IMG/VR virus record: IMGVR_UViG_3300022690_000487
Coordinates: 1-46,814 of that record
From: a virus
DNA: 46,814 bases
Reading direction: 5' to 3' (one strand)
Position numbers and translations under genes: made by a program
Notes under the pieces: model-generated
Seen by the model: the letters and a program-made list of their open reading frames with translations, nothing else
Told to the model about the DNA's origin: nothing
Database searches by the model: none
Shown: piece by piece, positions 6,224 through 13,547 of the stretch
How the letters are laid out: the number at the start of each line of letters is the position of its first letter
Numbering within the stretch: the stretch's first letter is position 1

Positions 6224-7153
6224 TTATATTGCTATTTTTAACATTAAATTAAACCTTTCTCCTCCCATTAAATGCCGGGTGTTATACCTAAACGCTGCTC
6301 CATTGGCATACTTCTGTAAGTGCTGTGGAGATACTGAATGATGAACCCCATGAATACCTCTTTTAAACAAGCTCCAGAAGCCTTCCAGACTATTAATGTG
6401 TACTTCCCCCCTTACATACTCTTCGCGCATGTGATTGACAGCCTCATGCTCATACACATACTTTAAACCGTAATAGCTCTGGTTTCCATCTGAATAAATG
6501 GTGGATCCATAATCAATATAATCCTCAACTACATCCATTAATGTTTCTGCGGTTGTGTCATCGACTACTTTTAATATCAATTTCCCTCCCTTTTGCAACA
6601 TGCCAAAAACCGGGGTCTTGCCTTTGCCTCCTTGCATATTTTTCCGCCTCTTTTTCTTAGCCTTATTAGTTTCTTTTCCACCCCAATACATTTCGTCAAT
6701 CTGGATAACACCATCCATTTTGCCAGTGTTTTCTATTCCCAATAAATCATTAATTGTGTGATGCATTTTTAACGCCGTTACATAGGTTGTATCTAATTGC
6801 CTTTGTAGCTGTTTAGAACTTATTCCCTTATTCTGGCCTATGTACCAAATTGTTAAAAACCATTTTTGGAGGGTAACACGTCCCCCTTGATAGATCGTAT
6901 CTGTTCTAGTATTAAAGTACTTTTTGGTGTTCTTACATCGGTAGGTAGGCTCATAATATATTTCTGTAATGTTGCCTTTTTTATCTTTTACTAATCGCTC
7001 TTTAGGGGTACATTCGTATACCTTAGATTTAGGATCAAATGGAGAAACTACATTGCCCCTCCAACGTAATTCCGTTAGATGCTTTATGCAAGCCTGTTCA
7101 TTTGGGAAGGCTGCAAATAAGTCTATGATAGAATTAAATTCTAAATTAATCAT
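6224..7153 (-). CDS. IS1595 (ISXO2-like) family transposase
   Basis: A 309-residue DDE transposase of the IS1595 group. The N-terminal zinc-ribbon region is degenerate, with only Cys48 and Cys73 at the expected positions. An HTH-like part follows (KWFLTIWYIGQNKGISSKQL), then the catalytic domain with D153 in VIQIDEMYWGGKE, D222 in IYSDGNQSY and E257 in HINSLEGFWSLFKRG. Length fits the family. No terminal inverted repeats or target duplications were seen around it. The start overlaps the upstream gene's stop (ATGA), so it is built into a phage operon instead of being a free IS. It may be domesticated or a solitary passenger. Confidence 0.85.
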   Translation of the reverse strand: MINLEFNSIIDLFAAFPNEQACIKHLTELRWRGNVVSPFDPKSKVYECTPKERLVKDKKGNITEIYYEPTYRCKNTKKYFNTRTDTIYQGGRVTLQKWFLTIWYIGQNKGISSKQLQRQLDTTYVTALKMHHTINDLLGIENTGKMDGVIQIDEMYWGGKETNKAKKKRRKNMQGGKGKTPVFGMLQKGGKLILKVVDDTTAETLMDVVEDYIDYGSTIYSDGNQSYYGLKYVYEHEAVNHMREEYVRGEVHINSLEGFWSLFKRGIHGVHHSVSPQHLQKYANGAAFRYNTRHLMGGERFNLMLKIAI

Positions 7154-7410
7154 AGTGCTTTGATTTGAGCCATTTTAATTAAAACCTTCTCATAAGATTT
7201 CCGCGCAGTACTGTTTCTTTGTGCTCCATTCCAATTTCTGCAATCCACAGCCCCTTCCTCTGCGCTTTTATGCTGTTCAACCTCTTCCAGAAGCCATACT
7301 TCTAATTTTTCCATAAAATATTTATGAAAACCAATAGCTTTAAGGTATTCTTCATGCTCTTCTTTTGAGTTGATGCCATCAGGCATACAATATTTTTTAG
7401 TGTTTTTCAT
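7150..7410 (-). CDS. Hypothetical protein, 86 aa, first gene of the transposase unit
   Basis: Soluble, helical, charged protein with no recognised motif. Start context is ATAAAACTATG. It directly follows the promoter, pseudoknot and U-tract leader at 7556-7411, so its expression is the one most exposed to any attenuation there. Ends in ATGA overlap with the transposase gene. Confidence 0.65.
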   Translation of the reverse strand: MKNTKKYCMPDGINSKEEHEEYLKAIGFHKYFMEKLEVWLLEEVEQHKSAEEGAVDCRNWNGAQRNSTARKSYEKVLIKMAQIKAL

Positions 7411-7421
7411 AGTTTTATAAA

Positions 7422-7504
7422 TTAAAAAACCTATCGGGGCTCAGCTAACGTGGAATCGCTTTACCCTAATAGGTTAAATTTGTTATGGTTCGTTAGGATT
7501 CCAC
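7422..7504 (-). ncRNA. H-type pseudoknot with U-tract in leader L2
   Basis: P1 is GTGGAATC (7504-7497) with GATTCCAC (7457-7450), 8 bp perfect. P2 is AACCTAT plus a GGG extension (7475-7464) with CCC plus ATAGGTT (7439-7428), about 11 pairs with one mismatch. Order P1-P2-P1'-P2', then six U (7427-7422) only 12 bases before the ATG at 7410. The position between promoter and first gene suggests an attenuator or leader riboregulator. Confidence 0.6.
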
Positions 7505-7524
7505 TACTAACTTATATTGTTACT

Positions 7525-7556
7525 CTAAGATACGAAATATATCTTTATAAACCAAA
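7525..7556 (-). promoter_or_regulatory. Promoter of leader L2
   Basis: TTTG (7556-7553), 20-bp spacer, TATCTTAG (7532-7525), one mismatch from TAnnTTTG. Predicted start near 7518, about 14 nt before the pseudoknot. Confidence 0.55.
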
Positions 7557-7635
7557 TGATTATGTATAATAATAAACGTGGACTAAGGACGGATAACTAT
7601 GATAATTCCCCCTACAATGTAGTACTGTGGTGTTT

Positions 7636-7896
7636 TCATCGGGAATGCTTTTGATCTATTTTATTAAGAATTTCCTCCTTACATTGAGTCATTTCCTTAC
7701 TCATTACTTTAAATTCATTATGGATTTCCTTAAATTCCTGTTTTGTGTGGACCAATTCAGCGGTGTTTCTGGATACATCTGATTTAATTAAAGCCATATC
7801 ACCCTCAATTTTATAATATAGCCCTACAATGGTACAAAGAAATACTGCTCCCTTTATAACGTCACTCATTCCTAATTTAAGCTTGCTTGCATCCAT
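7636..7896 (-). CDS. Single-pass membrane protein with coiled coil, 86 aa
   Basis: One N-terminal membrane segment (VIKGAVFLCTIVGLYYKI, about residues 13-30) followed by a long charged coiled-coil helix (HTKQEFKEIHNEFKVMSKEM). The plan resembles small phage membrane proteins such as haemolysin/holin accessory or spanin-like proteins, but no specific family is recognised and it is far from the holin gene. Last gene of its operon. Confidence 0.65.
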   Translation of the reverse strand: MDASKLKLGMSDVIKGAVFLCTIVGLYYKIEGDMALIKSDVSRNTAELVHTKQEFKEIHNEFKVMSKEMTQCKEEILNKIDQKHSR

Positions 7897-7920
7897 GTTA
7901 ATCAGCTTTGTTTAACAAAC

Positions 7921-8106
7921 TTAGCGAATTTCCTTCACATTTTTAGGATTCACAATGAATATCTTACTACCCCATGATAAAACATAATATCCTGATAGCT
8001 TCATTTTAAAGGTGAGCCGCCTTCCAGAATATAGTACTTTTAGCCGTCCATTGTTATCAAAATATGTGAGGTTTTGGGTGCATGTACAAGCTGTTCCTGG
8101 TTTCAT
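7921..8106 (-). CDS. Hypothetical protein, 61 aa
   Basis: Small basic, beta-rich protein with two Cys near the N-terminus (CTCTQN) and repeated strand-like segments (YYVLSWGSKIFIVNPKNVKE). No family recognised. Co-directional with close neighbours. Confidence 0.55.
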   Translation of the reverse strand: MKPGTACTCTQNLTYFDNNGRLKVLYSGRRLTFKMKLSGYYVLSWGSKIFIVNPKNVKEIR

Positions 8107-8131
8107 TTTGATTCAAAACCATAAGGTACAC

Positions 8132-8293
8132 TTAAAATGAATTTATTTCAATAGCTTTTTTCAAAGTTTTCATTCTTTCTTCGGGAGACAAACCAATACT
8201 AGAAATCGGTTTGTTTAAAATATGGGCTGGCAGATAAGAAAACTCTTTATTAAACCACTTTCTCAATTCAGACTTTTTATTTTTTATGCTCAT
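8132..8293 (-). CDS. Mini-protein, 53 aa
   Basis: A clean short frame: MSIKNKKSELRKWFNKEFSY...SSIGLSPEERMKTLKKAIEI, ending at 8132. It fills a gap between two genes in the same direction and has a natural protein composition (basic helix, then a helix-capping SPEE). No family recognised. Confidence 0.55.
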   Translation of the reverse strand: MSIKNKKSELRKWFNKEFSYLPAHILNKPISSIGLSPEERMKTLKKAIEINSF

Positions 8294-8304
8294 CACAAAC
8301 AAAT

Positions 8305-8739
8305 TTACATTAAATATCCCAATTCCTTGCTCTCTTTTGGATTCTCTTCTATCCAGTTATGATGTTTTCTACATACACCCATAAAAGTATCTACATTGCA
8401 AAGGTTCTTTCCTCTCCTTGCTTTGTGGTGGAGGTCATTTGCAAGCGCATTACAGTCCTTAAATTGGCAAATGGGGTTCTCCTTCATATACTTATCTCTT
8501 AATGGTCTGTAAACAGCTAAATTTGCGAGCATCTTTTTACTGAAATAATTTATTTTTTTGGTTTTCTTTTTCTCTCCATGTTGCCCTGTTGCTTTCGAAT
8601 CTCTTCTAAGCTGAGCCTTTCTATTTGTTTCTTCCCAATAGTGTGTTGAGCATTTTCCCCCAATAATATTCTTTTCCTTTTCATCATTGCAATCAGAGCA
8701 AAAGCCCCTCTTTTGTTTTATTTTGCTGTTGTGATTCAA
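8305..8739 (-). CDS. HNH-type nuclease (NinG/recombination-like), UUG start
   Basis: N-terminal zinc site (CSDC at 14-17 with a second C..H), a basic middle, and a C-terminal HNH-like unit: CQFKDCNALANDLHHKARRG, then CRKHHNWIEENP. The paired Cys, the HH and the final C..HH fit a beta-beta-alpha metal nuclease used by phages in recombination or packaging. No ATG precedes the zinc motif; translation probably starts at the UUG immediately after the upstream stop (TAATTG). Confidence 0.7.
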   Translation of the reverse strand: MNHNSKIKQKRGFCSDCNDEKEKNIIGGKCSTHYWEETNRKAQLRRDSKATGQHGEKKKTKKINYFSKKMLANLAVYRPLRDKYMKENPICQFKDCNALANDLHHKARRGKNLCNVDTFMGVCRKHHNWIEENPKESKELGYLM

Positions 8740-9165
8740 TTATTTAGGTTGAAGTATTACAATCATTGAATCATGCATACCTGTTTTATTCTCAGTATAT
8801 ACACCATTCGCACCGATTCCCTTAAATTTTACCCTTCCCTTTATAAACCTAATTTCTGGATCCTGTTTTAGAATATGATCGTGAAATAATATTGTGCTAG
8901 TCGATACTGGTATTAATAATATACAGGTTTTTCCGTTTTTATATTCCTCTATCGCCCTCAAAACAAATGCACTCTTTAATTTCAAACTGTATGGAGGATT
9001 TATGAAATTTATGTTTTTCCATCCAATCTTTAAACCATCCCACTCATTTACATTATGATTCAAAGGACATGGATCAAACATTTCACCAAATTCTTTTTTT
9101 AACGGATCCAGTATGTCATCAGGTGTGCCCCAATTATCTTTATGATTTAAATTCCTGTTTTTCAT
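8740..9165 (-). CDS. dam: Dam-like phage DNA N6-adenine methyltransferase
   Basis: A 141-residue protein matching the phage Dam-like family: NWGTPDDILDPLKKEFG near the N-terminus, FDPCPLNHN, the catalytic NPPY in INFINPPYSLKL, and GRVKFKG with a DSMIVIL strand near the end. Such proteins transfer a methyl group from SAM to adenine in phage DNA, usually as anti-restriction or for regulation. The target site cannot be read from the sequence. Neighbour of an HNH protein. Confidence 0.8.
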   Translation of the reverse strand: MKNRNLNHKDNWGTPDDILDPLKKEFGEMFDPCPLNHNVNEWDGLKIGWKNINFINPPYSLKLKSAFVLRAIEEYKNGKTCILLIPVSTSTILFHDHILKQDPEIRFIKGRVKFKGIGANGVYTENKTGMHDSMIVILQPK

Positions 9166-9182
9166 AATGTGTTTAGTTTAAT

Positions 9183-9383
9183 CTATCCCTTTTTCGGAAA
9201 ATGATATTTATTATCTGCTTCCCACTTAATAAGAAGGTTGTTTCCTGTAAATATTCCGTTTTCCTTATTCATTGTGAAGGTCACTTTAGCCTTAATCGTA
9301 CCGAAATCATTTATGTGTTTGAAATACTCTACTAATGCCGTTTCAATATTTGCCGTTAATTCTATTTGTTTCTTGTCTTTCAT
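9183..9383 (-). CDS. Hypothetical protein, 66 aa
   Basis: Small beta-rich protein (IKAKVTFTMNKENGIFTGNN; LLIKWEADNKYHF). No family recognised. Close, co-directional spacing between the methyltransferase and the 101-residue gene. Confidence 0.6.
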   Translation of the reverse strand: MKDKKQIELTANIETALVEYFKHINDFGTIKAKVTFTMNKENGIFTGNNLLIKWEADNKYHFPKKG

Positions 9384-9419
9384 ATTGTTTAGTTTAATCT
9401 ATGATAATACCAGTTTATT

Positions 9420-9725
9420 TTACACTATTTTCTCAATACTTTTGTAACACTCTCTAATTTCATCTTGATTGTTTTCAAGGTATTTATCAAAAGAATTTTC
9501 ACCCCCAAAAACTTCGTTAAACCTTTCTGAAATTTTACCACTAGGATTAAACCAACTGTCTTCTTTACATTCTTCTGGACTGTATATAACTAATATTGGA
9601 GCACTATTTTGATAATGTAAACACATCGTAGCATATGCTGTCAGTTTGTTTTTAGCTGTTAATTTATACTTTGTACTCATTGCACCATATACATATACTG
9701 TATTCGTTAAAACTTTATTACTCAT
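9420..9725 (-). CDS. Hypothetical protein, 101 aa
   Basis: Starts with a beta-rich region (VLTNTVYVYGAMSTKYKLTA) and has a mixed alpha/beta core (TMCLHYQNSAPILVIYSPEE) and an acidic helical tail. It looks like a folded globular domain; no family recognised. Confidence 0.6.
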   Translation of the reverse strand: MSNKVLTNTVYVYGAMSTKYKLTAKNKLTAYATMCLHYQNSAPILVIYSPEECKEDSWFNPSGKISERFNEVFGGENSFDKYLENNQDEIRECYKSIEKIV

Positions 9726-9736
9726 GGTGTTTGTTA

Positions 9737-10000
9737 TTAATTAATCGTTTCTAATTCCTTTTTTAAGCTTTTAATCACCCTTTCAATGCTTTCTTTATCT
9801 TTTCTAATATTTATAAAAAGGTTTTCTTTGCCCGAACTCCCTATGTTTCTAATAGTGTTTTCCTCAAAGTATTCAAAAGCTATATTTAACCAATCGTTTG
9901 TTATGTCTTCCTTTTCTCCTACCCACATTCCCTTAGCTTTATTTTGCTTGCCTATGTAGATTTTATCCGTTAGTGGGCTGTATCCAATTCCTTTTTTCAT
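9737..10000 (-). CDS. Hypothetical protein, 87 aa
   Basis: Begins with a beta hairpin-like KKGIGYSPLTDKIYIGKQNK and ends with a charged helix. I see no catalytic motif. Same direction and close spacing as its neighbours; no family recognised. Confidence 0.6.
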   Translation of the reverse strand: MKKGIGYSPLTDKIYIGKQNKAKGMWVGEKEDITNDWLNIAFEYFEENTIRNIGSSGKENLFINIRKDKESIERVIKSLKKELETIN

Positions 10001-10023
10001 AATTTTATATTTACTGTTTTAAC

Positions 10024-10926
10024 CTATAAACGCTCTATTTTGCAAGGATTTGGATATTTGCTATTATTATAACCTCCGGTTAAATTCCCATGTTTTATTG
10101 CTTTATTAATAGCCCAAAGACTAAACATTTTCATTAGTTCTTCATCTTTAGTATTAAAAAAATACCAAACTTTTCCAGTAATAGTATCAGTAACCTTTAC
10201 ATTGCCTTTATTAGTTCCGGACTTTAATCTTCTTATTTCAAATTCAGATAATTTGCATTCTTCTTCTGTGTATCCTGCATTAATCCTTTTTTCAGTCGTT
10301 CCAATTTCATGCTTATAAACATCTAAAATATATCTTGCTAAATCCATACAAGTAACAAATTCTTTGCCGTCTATAAAATATTTTGGCTTTCTGGATTCCT
10401 CAATTTCATCCCTGAGAGATTGCATTATTTTTTTTGTAAATTTCTTTATCCCTCTCAGTTTACCATATTCTTTTACATAACTATCTCCCAATGTTTCCCT
10501 TTGATTACTTATAAATGCTTTGTGCAATTTAAATCCACAACTTTTACAATTATTTGATATTCCTTTATAATCACTTTTGTTTTTAGGAAAATCCAAAGAC
10601 AAGGATTTAATTTCTTTACAGATAGAACACCTTCTAAATCCTTTTTCAGCTATATTTTTTGCAAATCTAGTTTTACCGATCTCAACAACTCCGTCATTTC
10701 TCATTTGACAATCTCTACACTTAGAATTTCTTCTGCCTGTTGCCCTATCTTTAATATAAAATTCATTAACATCTAATTTATGATGACATTGATTACAAAT
10801 AACTGCTTTATCATAAATATAAACTCTTTGGTTTTTACGGATAATTATTTGATAACCAGATAATTTTCTGTCTTCGTCTTTTCTAAACTTTGGGTATTGA
10901 TTAATACTATATTGTTTCATAAGCAT
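10024..10926 (-). CDS. Double zinc-finger protein, possible homing/HNH-associated, 300 aa
   Basis: Two tandem treble-clef-like zinc modules: CNQC...CRDC (about residues 44-73) and CSIC...CKSC (about 100-131). Both have the 'CxxC...FYxK...grr..CxxC' look of zinc units found next to HNH nucleases. The C-terminal 100 residues include VTDTITGKVWYFFNT followed by a helix-turn region, reminiscent of NUMOD-type DNA-binding modules of homing endonucleases. No catalytic HNH or GIY motif is visible, so nuclease activity is not claimed. Starts at 10926 or 10920. Confidence 0.55.
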   Translation of the reverse strand: MLMKQYSINQYPKFRKDEDRKLSGYQIIIRKNQRVYIYDKAVICNQCHHKLDVNEFYIKDRATGRRNSKCRDCQMRNDGVVEIGKTRFAKNIAEKGFRRCSICKEIKSLSLDFPKNKSDYKGISNNCKSCGFKLHKAFISNQRETLGDSYVKEYGKLRGIKKFTKKIMQSLRDEIEESRKPKYFIDGKEFVTCMDLARYILDVYKHEIGTTEKRINAGYTEEECKLSEFEIRRLKSGTNKGNVKVTDTITGKVWYFFNTKDEELMKMFSLWAINKAIKHGNLTGGYNNSKYPNPCKIERL

Positions 10927-10945
10927 TCTATTATTAGATCAGAGG

Positions 10946-11236
10946 TTATCCCTTAACTTTTTGTAGGCTTTTTCGAAACTTCATATTCTCATCATTCAAG
11001 TTGATAATATCTTCTTTCAGTTCCTCAACCTTGTCTTCAAGTATATTATCGAAATAAATAAATAACGCTTTCCCTTCCGGCTTTTCTTGTTCTTCTACCT
11101 CTTTAAAATAATCATCTATTTCAGTTTCATATGATAAGGTACATTCATACGGATCATCTGTACTCATGTCAATTAATATTACAGGAGCATTGTCCGGTAA
11201 ATCCTTCATTTTCTCTATTAGTTCTAGCTTTGTCAT
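10946..11236 (-). CDS. Acidic hypothetical protein, 96 aa, first gene after leader L3
   Basis: N-terminal beta/alpha part (LPDNAPVILIDMSTDD) and a C-terminal coiled-coil helix (KVEELKEDIINLNDENMKFR). Very acidic. It is the first gene after the long structured leader at 11789-11237. No family recognised. Confidence 0.65.
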   Translation of the reverse strand: MTKLELIEKMKDLPDNAPVILIDMSTDDPYECTLSYETEIDDYFKEVEEQEKPEGKALFIYFDNILEDKVEELKEDIINLNDENMKFRKSLQKVKG

Positions 11237-11271
11237 AACTCATTTTTGTTAAGATTAAGGGCTTCATGAAA

Positions 11272-11416
11272 CTATGTAGTGACAGGAAAACCCTGTTAAA
11301 CCTATCACCACATAAATAACTATTTCCGTTTGAGTATCGGGAACAATTACTATTTTACAGATTTTCAACTGAACGCATTAGTATTTCACTGTCACGTATA
11401 TTCGGCTGTGAGGTTT
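11272..11416 (-). ncRNA. Conserved structured RNA domain, copy 1 (leader L3)
   Basis: Homologous to 24723-24873 on the other strand. Both begin AAACCTCACA. The block 11396-11354 is 35/43 identical without gaps to 24747-24789 and includes AATACTAATGCGT. After about 25 nt, 11328-11306 is 17/23 identical to 24816-24838. The domain ends in a 15-bp helix (11315-11301 with 11286-11272) that stays paired in both copies although bases differ. About 35 nt separate it from the ATG at 11236. No protein is encoded in it. Confidence 0.7.
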
Positions 11417-11462
11417 ATAAAACAGTCTTTCGGACATACCCGACTTCGGTAGAGTAAAACTT

Positions 11463-11562
11463 GTTTAACCGCTTTAAACCTAAAACCTGACTCTTCAGTC
11501 TTTCGCAATCCAGCCATCATAGCTCTAACGGCTAGGCAGGTAAGGGATTCTAGGATTAGTAT
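11463..11562 (-). other. Additional hairpins in leader L3
   Basis: Between the pseudoknot and the conserved domain the RNA can form several small stems: AGCC/GGCT, GACT/AGTC with a GAAG loop, and GTTTAA/TTAAAC around AGCGG. These may sit within a junction closed by ACCTG/CAGGT. The region looks structured and has no credible frame; the exact fold is uncertain. Confidence 0.35.
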
Positions 11563-11654
11563 CTAACTCACATATTATCTGATCCAACAACCGTCTATTG
11601 TTGAAGTTTGGTTTATTTTCTTTGAATCCTAAAAAACACCGACCCAAAGGGCAG

Positions 11655-11742
11655 AAAAAAAGGATTACTGATTTTAGCCCGCAAGAACCTTTATGTTTCA
11701 GTAACCCTAATTTTTTGTTTAAAGTCGTTCGATTCTTGCGGG
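11655..11742 (-). ncRNA. H-type pseudoknot with U-tract in leader L3
   Basis: P1 is CCCGCAAGAA (11742-11733) with TTCTTGCGGG (11687-11678), 10 bp perfect. P2 is AGGGTTACTGA (11708-11698) with TCAGTAATCCT (11671-11661), 11 bp with one U-G. Order P1-P2-P1'-P2', then seven U (11661-11655). It starts about 9 nt after the predicted transcription start. Confidence 0.65.
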
Positions 11743-11757
11743 AATCATTATGTAATA

Positions 11758-11789
11758 CAAATGTAGTCATAATTTTAGTTAATTACAAG
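11758..11789 (-). promoter_or_regulatory. Promoter of leader L3
   Basis: CTTG (11789-11786), 20-bp spacer, TACATTTG (11765-11758; exact TAnnTTTG). The predicted start near 11751 is just upstream of the pseudoknot. The promoter overlaps the start of a spurious 81-codon frame at 11525-11770, which is why that frame is not called. Confidence 0.55.
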
Positions 11790-12043
11790 TTTTTATCAAT
11801 ATCATCTATTTCGCAATCATTTGGAACATAATCGGTTTTTGTTACATCACTAATCCAAAACTGTCTCACTGGAAATTTACCTTTTCCATCCCATCCATGA
11901 ATTATGTCTAGTTCAATAGTCCTTTTTAAATAATAATCTGGATTGTTCCGTGTATACACAACCCACTCTATTAAAGGTACATTATCTGAAGTACAGTTTA
12001 GCACGAATTGCCATACGTCTTCGATTCCATGTATTGTGTCCAT
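11783..12043 (-). CDS. Hypothetical protein, 86 aa
   Basis: Trp-rich alpha/beta protein (GIEDVWQFVLNCTSD; LIEWVVYTRNNPDYYLKRTI) with an acidic tail. Last gene of the replication operon, ending just upstream of the L3 promoter. No family recognised. Confidence 0.65.
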   Translation of the reverse strand: MDTIHGIEDVWQFVLNCTSDNVPLIEWVVYTRNNPDYYLKRTIELDIIHGWDGKGKFPVRQFWISDVTKTDYVPNDCEIDDIDKNL

Positions 12044-12057
12044 AATCTTATTTTTAG

Positions 12058-12462
12058 TTAAAATTTCAATAATTCATCCATAACCTCTTCTTTCGATGTT
12101 CCCAGAAATTTCCAAACCTGATCTAATACCGCATTATAAAGATTTCCGAAAGCTACATCATCCATACTACTAAAAGAGATGCTGTCAGCTTCATAGCTTA
12201 CCTCTCCTGTGATATAATTGTTTTCCTCATGCAAGTACCCTGCTGATTTAATTAAGTCCTTCCTGAGCTTGTCAGGGTCTTTGTAATTATCCTGATTCTG
12301 AAAGGCTAAATTGATTAACGCAAAGAATTTACGATGCAAAAGCACATTACGCGGAATCTTTATATCAATTTCAACGGTATCTCCTAACTTAATCTTTGGA
12401 TAAGCTTTGCATTCTCCTACCGGGCGGAGTCCTCCGAGTGTTTTTTGGTACAGGCTTTTCAT
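12058..12462 (-). CDS. DUF1367-like phage protein
   Basis: A 134-residue protein matching the pattern of DUF1367: LGGLRPVGECKAYPKIKLGD followed by VEIDIKIPRNVLLHRKFFAL and a helical part. Such genes lie among phage recombination and replication genes; function undetermined. Start at the ATG at 12462, which overlaps the upstream stop (TGATG). Confidence 0.7.
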   Translation of the reverse strand: MKSLYQKTLGGLRPVGECKAYPKIKLGDTVEIDIKIPRNVLLHRKFFALINLAFQNQDNYKDPDKLRKDLIKSAGYLHEENNYITGEVSYEADSISFSSMDDVAFGNLYNAVLDQVWKFLGTSKEEVMDELLKF

Positions 12463-12719
12463 CAATCCTGTTTATGCTGTTTTGCCCATTCCAATGCATC
12501 GCGCCAACATTTCAAACGGCTAAACCTACCCCATCCAGCGGTGTTTACAGCATTTTTTGAAAAAACCACGGGGTCTTTTTTGCAGGAAATTTCTAAATAA
12601 CAATCTTCTGTATGCCCATCATTAAATACGTGCTCTATCCACTGCCATCCATATAACGACATTGCACTTTGTATGGTAGCTATTTCTGTTTCTTCGGGTG
12701 TTAATAATTCGTTTTTCAT
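12462..12719 (-). CDS. Hypothetical protein, 85 aa
   Basis: Begins with a charged helix (LTPEETEIATIQSAMSLYGW) and has a Trp/Cys-rich core (DCYLEISCKKDPVVFSKN; SRLKCWRDALEWAKQH). Stop overlaps the DUF1367-like gene's ATG. No family recognised. Confidence 0.65.
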   Translation of the reverse strand: MKNELLTPEETEIATIQSAMSLYGWQWIEHVFNDGHTEDCYLEISCKKDPVVFSKNAVNTAGWGRFSRLKCWRDALEWAKQHKQD

Positions 12720-12723
12720 AATC

Positions 12724-13068
12724 TCATTTCTTTAGTTCCTGTTTAATCCACTTTAATTCTGATATTCTTATTTGTGTTCTTTCAGATTTCACAACCATAC
12801 TTAACACTTCCCTATCAGTGTTTTTACCAATGTTTACTAGATAATGTGTGATTTCTTTTTCAAGCAATTCAACTTCTTTTTTATACGAATCAATTCTTTT
12901 ATTTATTTCATCCGTTACACTCTCCACCTTAGCGGTGTGGTAATGTTCTGCAAATCTCATTGCAGACTCAAATTCATCATCTACGCAAACAGCCCCACCA
13001 ATTCCAGTTCTTGCCTTTTTAGCCTCCTCTATGCGGATAGTGTACCACAAATCTTTTAATTTAGTCAT
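12724..13068 (-). CDS. Coiled-coil hypothetical protein, 114 aa
   Basis: Mostly one long amphipathic helix region (VESVTDEINKRIDSYKKEVE then LLEKEITHYLVN) with a small N-terminal domain. Start in the ATAAAACTATG context. No family recognised. Confidence 0.65.
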   Translation of the reverse strand: MTKLKDLWYTIRIEEAKKARTGIGGAVCVDDEFESAMRFAEHYHTAKVESVTDEINKRIDSYKKEVELLEKEITHYLVNIGKNTDREVLSMVVKSERTQIRISELKWIKQELKK

Positions 13069-13098
13069 AGTTTTATTTGTTAAGTTCTGTTAATTTAT

Positions 13099-13431
13099 TT
13101 ACAATTGTTCTCCGTTTATTGACCTACTTAATTTTGATTGTAAATCCATTCCTATCATAAATAAAGCTTCCTCAATACTGGTAATTATCCAATACTTTAC
13201 CCCTACGCTCTCAATCCTTTCCTTACATTTCTGCTCGTCATCAGTTAACTTTCTCCGGCTTGGCACTAAACTTCCATCTTTAATTTCCGCTGAATAAGTT
13301 TTTCCTTTATGGTAAACAATTAAATCGAATAACCCCGGAACAGTATGCACATGTTCTACCACTGCTCCGGCTTTTCTTAAGGCTTCCACAATCTCTGGTT
13401 GGTTGCGATCAATTTTAGCTGCTCTTCTCAT
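13099..13431 (-). CDS. VRR-NUC-type nuclease
   Basis: A 110-residue minimal PD-(D/E)xK nuclease. It has the RRAAKIDRNQPEIVEALRKA entry helix, GLFDLIVYHKGK carrying the metal-binding Asp, and YSAEIKDGSLVP carrying the ExK pair. KLTDDEQ and a final strand-helix (VKYWIITSIEEALFM) follow. Phage VRR-NUC proteins act as small structure-specific nucleases in replication or recombination. In the replication operon. Confidence 0.75.
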   Translation of the reverse strand: MRRAAKIDRNQPEIVEALRKAGAVVEHVHTVPGLFDLIVYHKGKTYSAEIKDGSLVPSRRKLTDDEQKCKERIESVGVKYWIITSIEEALFMIGMDLQSKLSRSINGEQL

Positions 13432-13543
13432 CCTTCTTAGCTTTTAAGTGAGTCGAGAAACAGGGCTTGCAAACCCAATATTCCCCGATTAGTGTATACA
13501 GGTTTTTAGAATTACACTCGCATTTTGTTTGTTTTTCTTTCAT
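13415..13543 (-). CDS. Mini zinc-ribbon protein, 42 aa
   Basis: A short frame, MKEKQTKCECNSKNLYTLIG then EYWVCKPCFSTHLKAKKDE, with Cys pairs CEC (8-10) and CKPC (25-28) that could hold one zinc. It overlaps the start of the VRR-NUC gene by 17 bases. The paired cysteines and tight packing support a real gene; function unknown. Confidence 0.65.
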   Translation of the reverse strand: MKEKQTKCECNSKNLYTLIGEYWVCKPCFSTHLKAKKDEKSS

Positions 13544-13547
13544 AACG

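Noticed and set aside
6224-7153. A free insertion sequence with inverted repeats
   Set aside because: No matching inverted ends or target duplication were seen on either side; the gene is joined by overlap to its upstream neighbour.
11726-11742. GTTCGATTCTTGCGGGA on the plus strand looks like a tRNA 3' end, a possible attP core
   Set aside because: It is part of the perfect 10-bp pseudoknot stem and no integrase gene was found; no cloverleaf precedes it.
11525-11770. An 81-codon minus-strand frame over leader L3
   Set aside because: Its start codon lies in the promoter and the frame covers both pseudoknot stems; its composition is not protein-like. The structure explains the sequence better.
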